DNA of 64,000 nt, taken from assembly GCA_965230225.1 (NCBI GenBank), contig CBDDKM010000005.1, positions 124,001 to 188,000 of the forward strand, read 5' to 3'. The DNA comes from CALSMU01 sp965230225. Lineage in GTDB: Bacteria > Bacteroidota > Bacteroidia > Flavobacteriales_D > Parvicellaceae. The position numbers and the translations under genes are program-made. Positions within the stretch are counted from its first letter, which is position 1. Each line of letters begins with the position of its first letter. The notes beneath the pieces are model-generated. The model was not told the DNA's origin, searched no databases, and saw only the letters and a list, made by a program, of their open reading frames with translations. Shown piece after piece: positions 23,766 to 31,832 of the stretch.

Positions 23766-24989
23766 ATGAAGTACATTTTACCACTATTCCTGCTGTTCCC
23801 TTTTGTTTCATTTTCTCAAACCACCCTGGTAGACTCTGTTACAGGTTGTCAATATCAAATGCAATGGAATTGCGATGATTGCCACTTTTCCTGGTCGGGC
23901 GATTGTACAAATGGCTCACCATCTGGTGAGGGTGTGTTAGAAGTTACCTACCAAGCTGAGGTAGTGATGAAGTATGAAGGGCAGATGGAAAATGGAAAAT
24001 TTGATGGAAAAGGCAGTTATCAGGATGGTAGGAATCAATTTGAAGGGTTCTTTAGTAAAGGAACTCTGGTAGACATCCCTAAAAGTTTATACAACTATTT
24101 CGAACACGTACAAATCTCCGAATCGGATAGTGCCGACCTTTATGTGTCTTATAATGGAGACAATGGCTTATCTTATTGCGCCATTAAGCCGAAAGGAAAA
24201 GTAAAGGGAAAGTTAGTATTGTTTCCATCGTTGTACGAGCCTATCGAATATGTGCTAAGCAATAATACCCAGCTAATAGAACTCGCTCACGAAAAGGGAT
24301 TATTAATAATAGTTCCGAGCATTAACAAAAACATGTGTTTGAATGAACCTTCAACTCAATTTATCAATGATGTTTTCGATGATGTAATACACAGATACAA
24401 AAGCTCTTCAGACAATTTTGTTTTTGGTGGATTTTCTTTAGGGGGAATGAACTGTTTGAGGTATTCCGAATTGGCGTTTGAGAATGCTAAACAGACAGTT
24501 GTTCAACCAAAAGCAGTTTTTGCGGTTGATCCTCCGGTAGATTTTAAAAACCTTCATAATACGGAGATGAGAAGGTTAGAGCAGGATTCAACCAATTGGG
24601 AAGCTAACATAGTCCTGGAGGAGTTCTATAAAAACATGGGCACTCCCGAAAACGATCATGAAGGGTATGTTAACTATTCTGTTTTTTCAAATTCGGAAAA
24701 AGACGGAGGTAATGTTAAATACTTGAAGAATTTACCTCTTAGGGTGTATATTGATCCGGACATTGACTGGTGGATCAATGAACGTGGTTTTTCCTATTAC
24801 GATTTAAATGTGATTGACCTTAGTGCTATGATTGTTCATCTAAAGAACATCGGTAATGAGAATGCAGAATTGATTAATGCTCTGGGTAAAGGGTACCGTT
24901 CAAATGGGAAGAGACATCCTCATTCATGGAGCTTAGTTGATCCCAATGATTGTATCTCCTGGATTATGGAACAATTAGGTCAGAAATAG
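23766..24989 (+). CDS. Secreted alpha/beta-hydrolase-like protein with MORN-like N-terminus
   Basis: About 407 residues from the ATG at 23766, where a good signal peptide begins (MKYILPLFLLFPFVSFSQ); the frame is open further upstream to 23703. A short cysteine-rich section and MORN-like repeats follow (GEGVLEVTYQAEVVMKYEGQ, then ENGKFDGKGSYQDGR). The rest looks like an alpha/beta hydrolase with a nucleophile elbow in VFGGFSLGGMNC (GxSxGG) and a late His in KRHPHSW that could complete a triad. Substrate unknown; esterase or peptidase activity is plausible. Confidence 0.7.
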   Translation: MKYILPLFLLFPFVSFSQTTLVDSVTGCQYQMQWNCDDCHFSWSGDCTNGSPSGEGVLEVTYQAEVVMKYEGQMENGKFDGKGSYQDGRNQFEGFFSKGTLVDIPKSLYNYFEHVQISESDSADLYVSYNGDNGLSYCAIKPKGKVKGKLVLFPSLYEPIEYVLSNNTQLIELAHEKGLLIIVPSINKNMCLNEPSTQFINDVFDDVIHRYKSSSDNFVFGGFSLGGMNCLRYSELAFENAKQTVVQPKAVFAVDPPVDFKNLHNTEMRRLEQDSTNWEANIVLEEFYKNMGTPENDHEGYVNYSVFSNSEKDGGNVKYLKNLPLRVYIDPDIDWWINERGFSYYDLNVIDLSAMIVHLKNIGNENAELINALGKGYRSNGKRHPHSWSLVDPNDCISWIMEQLGQK

Positions 24990-25012
24990 AGTCTAAAGGA
25001 AATGCTCTAAAA

Positions 25013-25936
25013 TTAGTTCATCGAATGACTCTCAATAAACTGCTTGGGCGTTACGCCAACCTTCTTTTTAAATAACCTTGAGAAGTACTGAGGATACTCA
25101 AATCCCAATTGGTACGCAGTTTCCGAGATTGAAGCATTGGGAGCAAGAAGTAAATCCTTTGCCTCATTGATTAAGAACAATTGGATGTGCTCTGTTGTCG
25201 TTTTACCGGTTTCTTTCTTAAGTGTATCACTCAAGTAGCGTTGGGTAACAGACATTTTGTTTGCAATTTCCTCAATACTTGGAACCCCATTTTCCTGAAG
25301 TTGTCCCGACTGATAGTATTCCTCCAACCTTTGATTAAACTGCTCTAATAAATCATTCGATAATTCTTGTCTGTTAAGAAATTGTCTTTCGTAAAAACGA
25401 TTGGCATATTTCAGGAGAGTACTTAGGTGCGATATAATGATGTCTTTACTAAATGCATCCTGATTGTTGTGATACTCTATTTCAATATTCTTTACTATGG
25501 ATTCCATTTGCTTTTCCTCTTTAGGGGAAAGGTGTAATGCTTCGTTAGCTGAGTAGGAGAAGAACCCATACTTTTTAATTTGTTGAGCCAACTCTGTTCC
25601 TTTAATAAAGTCCTCATGAAAATTGATGGAAAAACCTTTCTGCTCAAATACTGCATTCCTGTCCCATTGTAGTACTTGTCTGGGCGACATGAAGAACATG
25701 GCTCCATTGGTGAAATCATACTTTGTTCGCCCATAGTTCAACTCTCCACTAACAATTTTTTTCAGGCTTATGTTGTAGCAATCATTTGTTATGGGGGGAG
25801 AACTATCCTTTGGACAAGGAAGAAAACTGTCCTCGGTTGAGGTCATTATACTAAACATTGGATGTTCAGGTTGTGATAATTCCAGGTATTCGAAATATGA
25901 TGATAATGTATTAAAGTGCTTCATTTCTATATTCAA
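25013..25936 (-). CDS. AraC-family transcriptional regulator
   Basis: A 307-residue regulator with an N-terminal sensing domain (~1-190) and a C-terminal AraC double HTH: IEEIANKMSVTQRYLSDTLK, then ISETAYQLGFEYPQYFSRLF and KKKVGVTPKQF. It lies 21 bp downstream of the short-chain dehydrogenase gene on the same strand, so the two are likely co-transcribed. AraC/SDR pairs of this kind are common in Bacteroidota, and the dehydrogenase may be its target. The inducer is unknown. Confidence 0.9.
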   Translation of the reverse strand: MNIEMKHFNTLSSYFEYLELSQPEHPMFSIMTSTEDSFLPCPKDSSPPITNDCYNISLKKIVSGELNYGRTKYDFTNGAMFFMSPRQVLQWDRNAVFEQKGFSINFHEDFIKGTELAQQIKKYGFFSYSANEALHLSPKEEKQMESIVKNIEIEYHNNQDAFSKDIIISHLSTLLKYANRFYERQFLNRQELSNDLLEQFNQRLEEYYQSGQLQENGVPSIEEIANKMSVTQRYLSDTLKKETGKTTTEHIQLFLINEAKDLLLAPNASISETAYQLGFEYPQYFSRLFKKKVGVTPKQFIESHSMN

Positions 25937-25957
25937 ATTTAGTTGTTCTATACAGAT

Positions 25958-26908
25958 TCAAAAATTCCACTTCACTCCCGTTTCTTTTTCTGACAAATCC
26001 CAGAGCTTTTCCATTACTTCCTTATCTACAGCATGTGGCTCTAATTTACACTCACCAACTGGTCCTGTCCAATAGTTTCTTCCTGTTGGACCATAAAATG
26101 CTCTCTCTTTCAAATTTTCTTCTGTTGCACACATTAGTTCTGGATAAGAACCTTTTTCAGCCGATTGAACCATTGGAGATAACTTCATTAGTTGCCATAT
26201 AAATCGCATCATCAAACCACCATTCGTTTTAATCAATGATGTTCTCGATGCTCCCGGGTGACAAACGTAAGTTTTGATATTACTTTTTCCGGCTTTTTTC
26301 AGCCTATCCTGTAGTTCGTATGCTGTCATCATTTGAGCCAGCTTGCTCTGAGAATAAACTTTGTTGGGATGATAATTTTTATCCCAGTTCATGTCATCAA
26401 ATTGAATGGTTTTTATTCCCATGTCATACCCCATGCTTGCAACGGTTACTATACGTCCATTTGACTCATCAATTCGTGAGTACAGAAGAGCTTGAAGTAG
26501 AAAGTTTCCATAGTGATTCACGCCCAATTGACTTTCAAATCCATCAACCGTGAGTTTCTGACTAGGTATCTGAGCAATGGCAGCATTCAACATCAATGCA
26601 TCTATTTTTGGAACAGATTGAAGAACTTCTTCTGCTGCTTTTCTCACGGATGCTTGTGCTGCCAGATCCATTTGGATATTGGATACATCGATGTTTCTCC
26701 CGAGCTCTTGTTTAAGCGAAGCAATTGTCTCTTCCGATTTTTTATTGTTACGATTCAGCATCACCACCTTTGCCCCTTTTGAGAGTAATATTTTGGCTGC
26801 TTCATAACCAGTTCCGCTGGTAGTTCCAGTTATTACAAATGTTTTACCATTTAAGTTTTTTATTCTTTCTGGGGTCCATCCTTGTTTTCCAAATTGGTTA
26901 GTACTCAT
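25958..26908 (-). CDS. Short-chain dehydrogenase/reductase (SDR)
   Basis: A 316-residue NAD(P)-dependent oxidoreductase with a Rossmann fold. The cofactor motif is TGTTSGTGYEAA (TGxxxGxG) near residue 29, the structural motif is LMLNAAIA (NAG variant), and the active-site YSQSKLAQ gives YxxxK. Length and layout match the retinol-dehydrogenase-like or protochlorophyllide-reductase-like SDRs of bacteria. The substrate cannot be read from sequence. It heads a two-gene unit with the AraC regulator downstream. Confidence 0.92.
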   Translation of the reverse strand: MSTNQFGKQGWTPERIKNLNGKTFVITGTTSGTGYEAAKILLSKGAKVVMLNRNNKKSEETIASLKQELGRNIDVSNIQMDLAAQASVRKAAEEVLQSVPKIDALMLNAAIAQIPSQKLTVDGFESQLGVNHYGNFLLQALLYSRIDESNGRIVTVASMGYDMGIKTIQFDDMNWDKNYHPNKVYSQSKLAQMMTAYELQDRLKKAGKSNIKTYVCHPGASRTSLIKTNGGLMMRFIWQLMKLSPMVQSAEKGSYPELMCATEENLKERAFYGPTGRNYWTGPVGECKLEPHAVDKEVMEKLWDLSEKETGVKWNF

Positions 26909-27021
26909 ATCTATTTGTTTTTGTGATTAATAAGAATACTACAAAGGTCAATATAGAATGGGCCTCAACTCTTATACTGAATTTCGAATGATGTATACTT
27001 TTTGGTAAATGGGATATTGAG

Positions 27022-27546
27022 CTATTTATTTAAAACTCCTAAGTAATTGACCCACGGACCAACTTCTTCTTTATATTGTTTGGACATCACCCTCGAAACT
27101 TGAGCAATATGCCCCAGGTCATGAACCACCCAGGTGGAAATCAATTGCTTTAAAGTAACAGTACCAAAGTCTGGATGAATACCTTCAAGAGAGTAGTCTG
27201 ATTCCTTGATGTTGAATGATTTAAGTGTTTCGATATTCTTCTTTCTTAACTGACTAAACTCAGTTAGAAGCTCCGATATGGGTTTGTTCTGATCCTCATT
27301 TAACTGTGCAAACCGATCGAAGGGTTCGAAAATTTTCTCATCGGAATCCCTTAATATGATTCTTATCCGAGCTATCCAATCGGTTTTTTCTCCAAAGATT
27401 AAATGGCCAAGTATGTTGTAAGGACTCCAGGTGTTCTCTCCTTCATTATTCTTGATCCAATCATCAGATAAACCGGACAGGTAATTGCTAAGAATTGAGG
27501 GGGTTCTTTCGAGAATTTCGATGGACTTTTCTAGTTCAAATTGCAT
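27022..27546 (-). CDS. DinB-superfamily protein
   Basis: A 174-residue four-helix-bundle protein of the DinB/YfiT-like superfamily. The metal-binding histidines are seen in ILGHLIFGE and in VVHDLGHIAQVSR (H...HxxxH order). Members act as thiol-dependent S-transferases or have no known role. It stands alone on the minus strand, 113 bp before the SDR start. A second, more distant DinB-type protein lies at 36706. Confidence 0.85.
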   Translation of the reverse strand: MQFELEKSIEILERTPSILSNYLSGLSDDWIKNNEGENTWSPYNILGHLIFGEKTDWIARIRIILRDSDEKIFEPFDRFAQLNEDQNKPISELLTEFSQLRKKNIETLKSFNIKESDYSLEGIHPDFGTVTLKQLISTWVVHDLGHIAQVSRVMSKQYKEEVGPWVNYLGVLNK

Positions 27547-27603
27547 AGTTGTGAGGTGTTTGTCGTAATTAAAAGTAGTTATTAATCATTAATTGATTTT
27601 TCA

Positions 27604-27611
27604 TACCTTTG
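27604..27611 (+). promoter_or_regulatory. Candidate -7 box (TACCTTTG) for the 27747 gene
   Basis: TACCTTTG matches TAnnTTTG. It would give a leader of about 130 nt, which contains the inverted repeat at 27643-27683. No convincing -33 element is seen at normal spacing. Confidence 0.45.
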
Positions 27612-27642
27612 AACCGGAGGGAGTTTTCGTCTTCTGACGACA

Positions 27643-27683
27643 ACTTGAATTTTATCATTAGGGAAGAAATTGGAAATTCAAGT
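27643..27683 (+). promoter_or_regulatory. Inverted repeat in the 5' leader of the T9SS cargo gene
   Basis: ACTTGAATTT (27643-27652) is the exact reverse complement of AAATTCAAGT (27674-27683), with a 21-nt loop. It lies in the presumed leader of the gene at 27747. No T-run follows, so it is not a terminator. It may be an operator or an RNA stem. Confidence 0.45.
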
Positions 27684-27746
27684 TCGCTTCTTGCAGTTGT
27701 TCGACTGTGTACCCTGATTATTTATTAATTTTTAAACTTATTAATT

Positions 27747-28889
27747 ATGGTAATCAGGAGAATTTCCATGGCCATTTTAGCCGTTCTATTTTTTAATGTT
27801 GGATCCAAAGCTCAAGTATCAGAAAGTTGCGATTGTATGGTAGATACTTCAGGCCTTAAATCTTTTTTATCCACTTTATCTTTAAATGAAAATCAACCGC
27901 TGGTGTTTGAAGTACAAAATACCAGTTCCACCTTTGCTGTGTTGCACGGGTACATCGATGGCTCAACTCCATCGGTAGTGCAGGCATTCATTACTAATTA
28001 CCCTAACGTAACAACATTGGTGTTTATGCAAATGCCGGGGAGCGATGATGATAATGCCAATTTGATAGTCTCTCAAGCGCTCAGAAATCAGGGGTATAAA
28101 CACTATTTACCCTCAGTAAATGCCTATTCTCAGGATGCTTTTATTGCTTCTGGAGCAGTAGACATGTTTGTTGGAGGACTAACAAGGGTAGTGGATACCG
28201 GAGCCGAAGTAGGAGTGCATTCCTGGAGTGATGGGGTGAATGATGCAACGGATTATCCTGTTGGGCACGCCTATCATTTGCCATACATTAATTACTATGT
28301 AAACATGGGGTTTACTCAACAAGAGGCTGAAGATTTTTATTACTTCACCATTAATGCCGCTCCGGCAAGTGGAATTCACTTTATGACAGAGAGTGAATTA
28401 AACCAGTATAAAATCAGAACCTGTACCTATTCTGCTACTCCGGATTATTCTGTTTCTCAAAATGGAAGTGTTTTGGAAGCGAATTTGGCAGGAGCAACCT
28501 ACCAATGGATTGATTGTAGTAATAATGCTCCAATTACTGGTGAAACCTCACAGTCTTATACAGTAACCAGTAATGGAAGCTTTGCAGTAATCGTGTCAGA
28601 GAGTACCTGTGTAGATACTTCCGATTGTATTACAGTAAATAACGTTGGTATGATTGATCATTCAGAACCTCAACTGAAGGTGTTTCCTAACCCTGCTTCT
28701 ACTCACATTGTTTTAGAAGGAGTGACAGATGTTGAATGCATTGAAATTTTAAGTGTAGATGGAAGTAAGGTGTATGCTATCAAAGAGTTTCGAAAGAACA
28801 TTGACATAAGTGAGTTGCCAAAAGGGACCTATTTAATACAGGTAAAAAATCGAAAAGCATTAGAAACTATTCGATTTATAAAGAAATAA
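27747..28889 (+). CDS. Secreted ClpP-like (SDH) domain protein with T9SS sorting tail
   Basis: A 380-residue protein. After a signal peptide (cleavage near SKAQV), residues ~45-225 resemble the ClpP/SDH serine-protease fold. IASGAVDMFVGGLTRVV holds a possible nucleophile S135, and GAEVGVHSW has H158, 23 residues later, close to the ClpP Ser-His spacing. MTESELNQYKI resembles the usual fold end. An Ig-like or adhesive segment follows, then a type A T9SS C-terminal domain (VFPNPAST...PKGTYLIQVKN, ending FIKK). It should cross the outer membrane by T9SS. The third catalytic residue could not be placed, so activity is unproven. Confidence 0.65.
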   Translation: MVIRRISMAILAVLFFNVGSKAQVSESCDCMVDTSGLKSFLSTLSLNENQPLVFEVQNTSSTFAVLHGYIDGSTPSVVQAFITNYPNVTTLVFMQMPGSDDDNANLIVSQALRNQGYKHYLPSVNAYSQDAFIASGAVDMFVGGLTRVVDTGAEVGVHSWSDGVNDATDYPVGHAYHLPYINYYVNMGFTQQEAEDFYYFTINAAPASGIHFMTESELNQYKIRTCTYSATPDYSVSQNGSVLEANLAGATYQWIDCSNNAPITGETSQSYTVTSNGSFAVIVSESTCVDTSDCITVNNVGMIDHSEPQLKVFPNPASTHIVLEGVTDVECIEILSVDGSKVYAIKEFRKNIDISELPKGTYLIQVKNRKALETIRFIKK

Positions 28890-28914
28890 AGGCTCAGAAT
28901 AACCACCTGATGAA

Positions 28915-28948
28915 AGAGGAACTTTGCCATGGCGGGTTTCTCTTTTTT
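28915..28948 (+). terminator. Intrinsic terminator after the ClpP-like gene
   Basis: AGAGGAAC (28915-28922) pairs with GTTTCTCT (28936-28943, one G-T pair) around an inner GCCATGGC palindrome, followed by a T run. The 3' arm and tail match those of the terminator at 19628-19663. Confidence 0.75.
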
Positions 28949-28972
28949 GTTTCTAATCCTAAAGTTTAAATC

Positions 28973-29006
28973 AAAAAAAAGAGGCAGAAAAACTATTCTG
29001 CCTCTT
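28973..29006 (-). terminator. Intrinsic terminator of the 29026 gene
   Basis: An 11-bp perfect stem (28979-28989 with 28996-29006, arm AAGAGGCAGAA) and a 6-nt loop, followed on the minus strand by eight T. It lies 20 bp after the stop of the minus-strand gene. Confidence 0.85.
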
Positions 29007-29025
29007 CTCATAGCAATAAGCCGAT

Positions 29026-29349
29026 TTATTTACAAACCACAAAGGTTTGTTTATCGTGTGATTTTTCAATTTCCATGAAGAACTCTCCATCAATGTAAAG
29101 TTTTGAACCTACAGAAATGGTTAATTGTTTCTTATAGTTTTTAGAGATGCTACCTGATGTTCCTCCACCAGAGTATTTGTAATTGTATTTTACTTCTCTT
29201 GAGCATTGGTTGTCTAGCTTAATGTAAACATACTCCTTTCCGGGCACGGCTACTTCAGCATCGTTGTTGCTGATTGGGTGGTGTTCTGCCTGAAAAGACA
29301 TGGCTACAAATGCTAGTGCAGCCAACGGTAAGATTAATAATTTTCTCAT
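29026..29349 (-). CDS. Small secreted protein of unknown function
   Basis: A 107-residue protein with a clear signal peptide (MRKLLILPLAALAFVAMSFQ). The mature ~85 residues are beta-rich with two Cys (DNQCSREVKYNYKYSGG; FVVCK at the end) that could form a disulfide. No family is recognised. It has its own terminator and stands alone between two plus-strand transcription units. Confidence 0.75.
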   Translation of the reverse strand: MRKLLILPLAALAFVAMSFQAEHHPISNNDAEVAVPGKEYVYIKLDNQCSREVKYNYKYSGGGTSGSISKNYKKQLTISVGSKLYIDGEFFMEIEKSHDKQTFVVCK

Positions 29350-29503
29350 AGTTATTTAATTTTCCTTCAATATACAAAATATAAATGGCTTTCTATTAGA
29401 TAGTTAAGATTTGGCTGGTGGACAAGAGTCAAATCTTTAAATAGATATCGTTCGTGTTATTGTAATTAGAATTTTTACCGAAATTTGTTTCAAAATGGTA
29501 GGA

Positions 29504-30007
29504 ATGAAGAAATACGGAACTTTATTGTTGGTTCTAATAGCTCTGATTACAGGGTGTTCAGAGCAAAATGAATCCAAAGAAGAAGAATCATATAATAGTG
29601 GTAAAGATGGCTGGTTGAGTGGATCAGAAGCAGATAAATTTGACATGATAGCAAATCAGCTAAGAGGTTTTGACATGGCAATGGTGGAGACAGGTTATCG
29701 CTATCAGGAACTTTATTGGGCCGGGCAGGATCAAAATTGGGAGTATGCCCAATATCAGCTGGAAAAAATTGAGAAAACAATAAAAAATGGCTTAGAACGA
29801 CGACCAAAAAGAGCTGAGTCTGCTCAGAATTTCCTAAACGTTACTGTACCAGAGATGAAAGAAGCTATTCTAAAAAACGATTCGCTCATTTTCGATCAAT
29901 CATTCAAGTTACTTACCAATTCGTGTAATAGCTGTCATGCTATGGAAGAAGTGCCATTTTTTACGGTTAATGTTCCAATTCACAGGCAATCACCAATAAG
30001 GAAGTAA
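29504..30007 (+). CDS. Lipoprotein with a C-terminal c-type haem motif
   Basis: About 167 residues from the ATG at 29504; an ATG at 29495 adds only three residues. The start gives a lipoprotein signal, MKKYGTLLLVLIALITGC, followed by an acidic linker. The body is helical (FDMIANQLRGFDMAMVETGY; QYQLEKIEKTIKNGL). Near the end is CNSCHAMEEVPFF, a CxxCH haem-attachment motif, placed as in cytochrome c'-like four-helix proteins. An electron-transfer or haem-sensing role in the periplasm is likely. It begins a probable three-gene operon with the thioredoxin-like and reductase genes that follow (22- and 9-bp gaps). Confidence 0.75.
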   Translation: MKKYGTLLLVLIALITGCSEQNESKEEESYNSGKDGWLSGSEADKFDMIANQLRGFDMAMVETGYRYQELYWAGQDQNWEYAQYQLEKIEKTIKNGLERRPKRAESAQNFLNVTVPEMKEAILKNDSLIFDQSFKLLTNSCNSCHAMEEVPFFTVNVPIHRQSPIRK

Positions 30008-30029
30008 ACATTTACAAAGTGGTTGTTGG

Positions 30030-30302
30030 GTGAACATTATTGTTGAATTATATTCCGGTGCATCTTGTTCAGTATGCCATGCCTTAAGGCCTAAGGTGTT
30101 GGAATTAGTGGGTAAGTACAAAGAAGTAAAAGCAGAGGTGATTAAGGTAGAAGAACAGTCTGAAAAAGCAGCAAAGAACTTTGTGTTTAGCTTGCCAGTT
30201 GTGTTGGTTAAAGTGGAAGGAAAAGAGTGGAAGAGATTTGCGGGTAGTTTTTCTGTTGTAGAGATTGAGAACAGTATTGTAGCTATTTTAAAGCGATTAT
30301 AA
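30030..30302 (+). CDS. Small thioredoxin-like protein (CxxC)
   Basis: A 90-residue protein from a GTG start at 30030. MNIIVELYSGASCSVCHALR has the CSVC redox motif after a first beta strand; FVFSLPVVLVKVEGKE has the cis-Pro of the thioredoxin fold. The length is that of a minimal thioredoxin or glutaredoxin-like domain without signal peptide, so it is cytoplasmic. It sits between a haem lipoprotein and a reductase-fold gene in one operon, which suggests redox work, though the partner is unknown. Confidence 0.8.
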   Translation: MNIIVELYSGASCSVCHALRPKVLELVGKYKEVKAEVIKVEEQSEKAAKNFVFSLPVVLVKVEGKEWKRFAGSFSVVEIENSIVAILKRL

Positions 30303-30311
30303 ATTATTAAA

Positions 30312-30851
30312 ATGAGTAATAGAAAGGTAGTATTATACATTAGCACGAGTCTGGATGGGTTTATTGCAACTAAAGGTGATGATTTATCCTGGTTATCTGT
30401 AGTAGAACAGGAGGGAGAAGATTATGGTTATGGAGCCATGATGGAAAGGTCAGATGCTTATTTAGTTGGTAGAAAAACCTATGAGGTGGTCCTTGGTCTA
30501 ACAGGGGGAGAATTTCCGCAGGCAAAAATGTACGATTGTTACGTGCTAACCAGGGAGGATAAACAGCCCGAAAATGGTGTTACTTTTTACAATGGTGATG
30601 TTGAAGAATTGATCAATCGTTTAAAATCAGAAGAAGGAAAAGATATCTATTGCGATGGTGGTGGACAAGTGGTTCAATTGCTTCAGGAAAAAGATTTGAT
30701 CGACGAGTACATCATATCTGTTATTCCAACTTTGTTAGGGGATGGTAAAAGATTATTCATTGGTGGTGTAGCTCCCTTAAGTATTGAGCTTGTAGAAACT
30801 AAACAATACGATTCCGGATTGGTACAGTTGAGGTATAAAAGAAAGCGTTAA
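30312..30851 (+). CDS. Dihydrofolate reductase/RibD C-terminal family protein
   Basis: A 179-residue single-domain protein of the RibD_C/DHFR-like family. The start RKVVLYISTSLDGFIATKGD is the family's first strand and loop; LVGRKTYEVVL, IYCDGGGQVVQLL (NADPH-binding glycines) and IISVIPTLLGDGKRLF follow in order. Such stand-alone proteins are NADPH-dependent reductases of unknown substrate, distinct from true folate reductase. It ends the operon, and its last four bases overlap the end of the convergent frameshifted gene. Confidence 0.9.
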   Translation: MSNRKVVLYISTSLDGFIATKGDDLSWLSVVEQEGEDYGYGAMMERSDAYLVGRKTYEVVLGLTGGEFPQAKMYDCYVLTREDKQPENGVTFYNGDVEELINRLKSEEGKDIYCDGGGQVVQLLQEKDLIDEYIISVIPTLLGDGKRLFIGGVAPLSIELVETKQYDSGLVQLRYKRKR

Positions 30852-31767
30852 GAAACATTGAAGTGCTTTAATACTCTTAACGCAATAAGTGTGTTCCATT
30901 TCCCCGGTTTTCCGGCTCTTTCCATTTCAAAATGAGTTTTCCCTGGGTGTTTTGCTACTGCTTTCCAGGTTCCATCTTTGGATCGTTTAGATAGTAAAAA
31001 GTCCATAGCAGGTTGCATTCGGTCATCCCAGGGCTGGTTATCGTGCCTAAAATAATCTAAAGCTCTAAGTACGTTGTACTTCCACCTCGGAGGAAATGCT
31101 AGTTTTAGAAAATCTTTTCGAATAATTTCTCCTGTTCTGTCAGATAAAAACAGATGGTGTTGTAATATGAATTCAATGGCTTCGGATTTGACCTTTTTTA
31201 ATTCCTCAAGTCTGTAGGTGTAACCGTTTAATTCATATTCTGTAATGCCTTCACAAACGGACAAGGTAGAGTGTAGAGAGCTATGTTTAGCACCTATAGA
31301 ATTGTAGTAACAGTTAAACCCTCCATCTGGCATGTGCTGTTCAAGAATAAAGTCAATTATGGACTTTAGTTCTTGTTCGGGAGCTCCAAAATAACAGGCA
31401 TAGTTTAAAAACATTCCATTCACACAAACATCACATACCTGAAGCTTACCAATGGGTAGAATACCTCCGTCCGGTCCCTTTTCTTCCTTTAAAATATTAG
31501 CACCTCTTTTATGTCTGGAGTGTTTTTGGAGGTGCATAGAAGTTTAAGATCGAGTAAGGTATAATGAGTAGAGATCCATTTTGGTTGATAAAATTTTTGT
31601 CCCCAATGGCCATTTTCACTTTGTTTACTTAGAAAGCTCTTTCCCCAGCCTTTTTGCGAAATGGTTTCTTGTACAGATGTATCAATCTCTTCCAATAAAT
31701 CTCTTTTCGTTTGAAATTGGATGGAGGGATCTCCCGATAATAGCCATTGTATAATATCATTATTCAT
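30848..31767 (-). pseudogene. Frameshifted terpenoid-cyclase/prenyltransferase-like protein
   Basis: Two frames make one protein. The first (31767 to 31489) ends TLLDLKLLC...TPDIKEVLIF and stop. The second, open from 31537 to 30848, continues with NILKEEKGPDGGILPIG and runs to KWNTLIALRVLKHFNVS. Together (~305 residues) they form alpha-alpha barrel repeats (QW-like: SENGHWGQKFY, MPDGGFNCYYN, SKDGTWKAVAKHPGKTHFEM) as in squalene-cyclase or prenyltransferase-fold proteins. The frame offset equals one missing base, near 31490-31500 (AT-rich, with TTTT and AAAA runs). It is either a recent pseudogene or a sequencing error. Confidence 0.8.
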
Positions 31768-31832
31768 ACACTATATAAAGATAGGGTAATTCCAGATTAA
31801 TTGTATTTTAGTGCCACACCTAATTTATTCTT

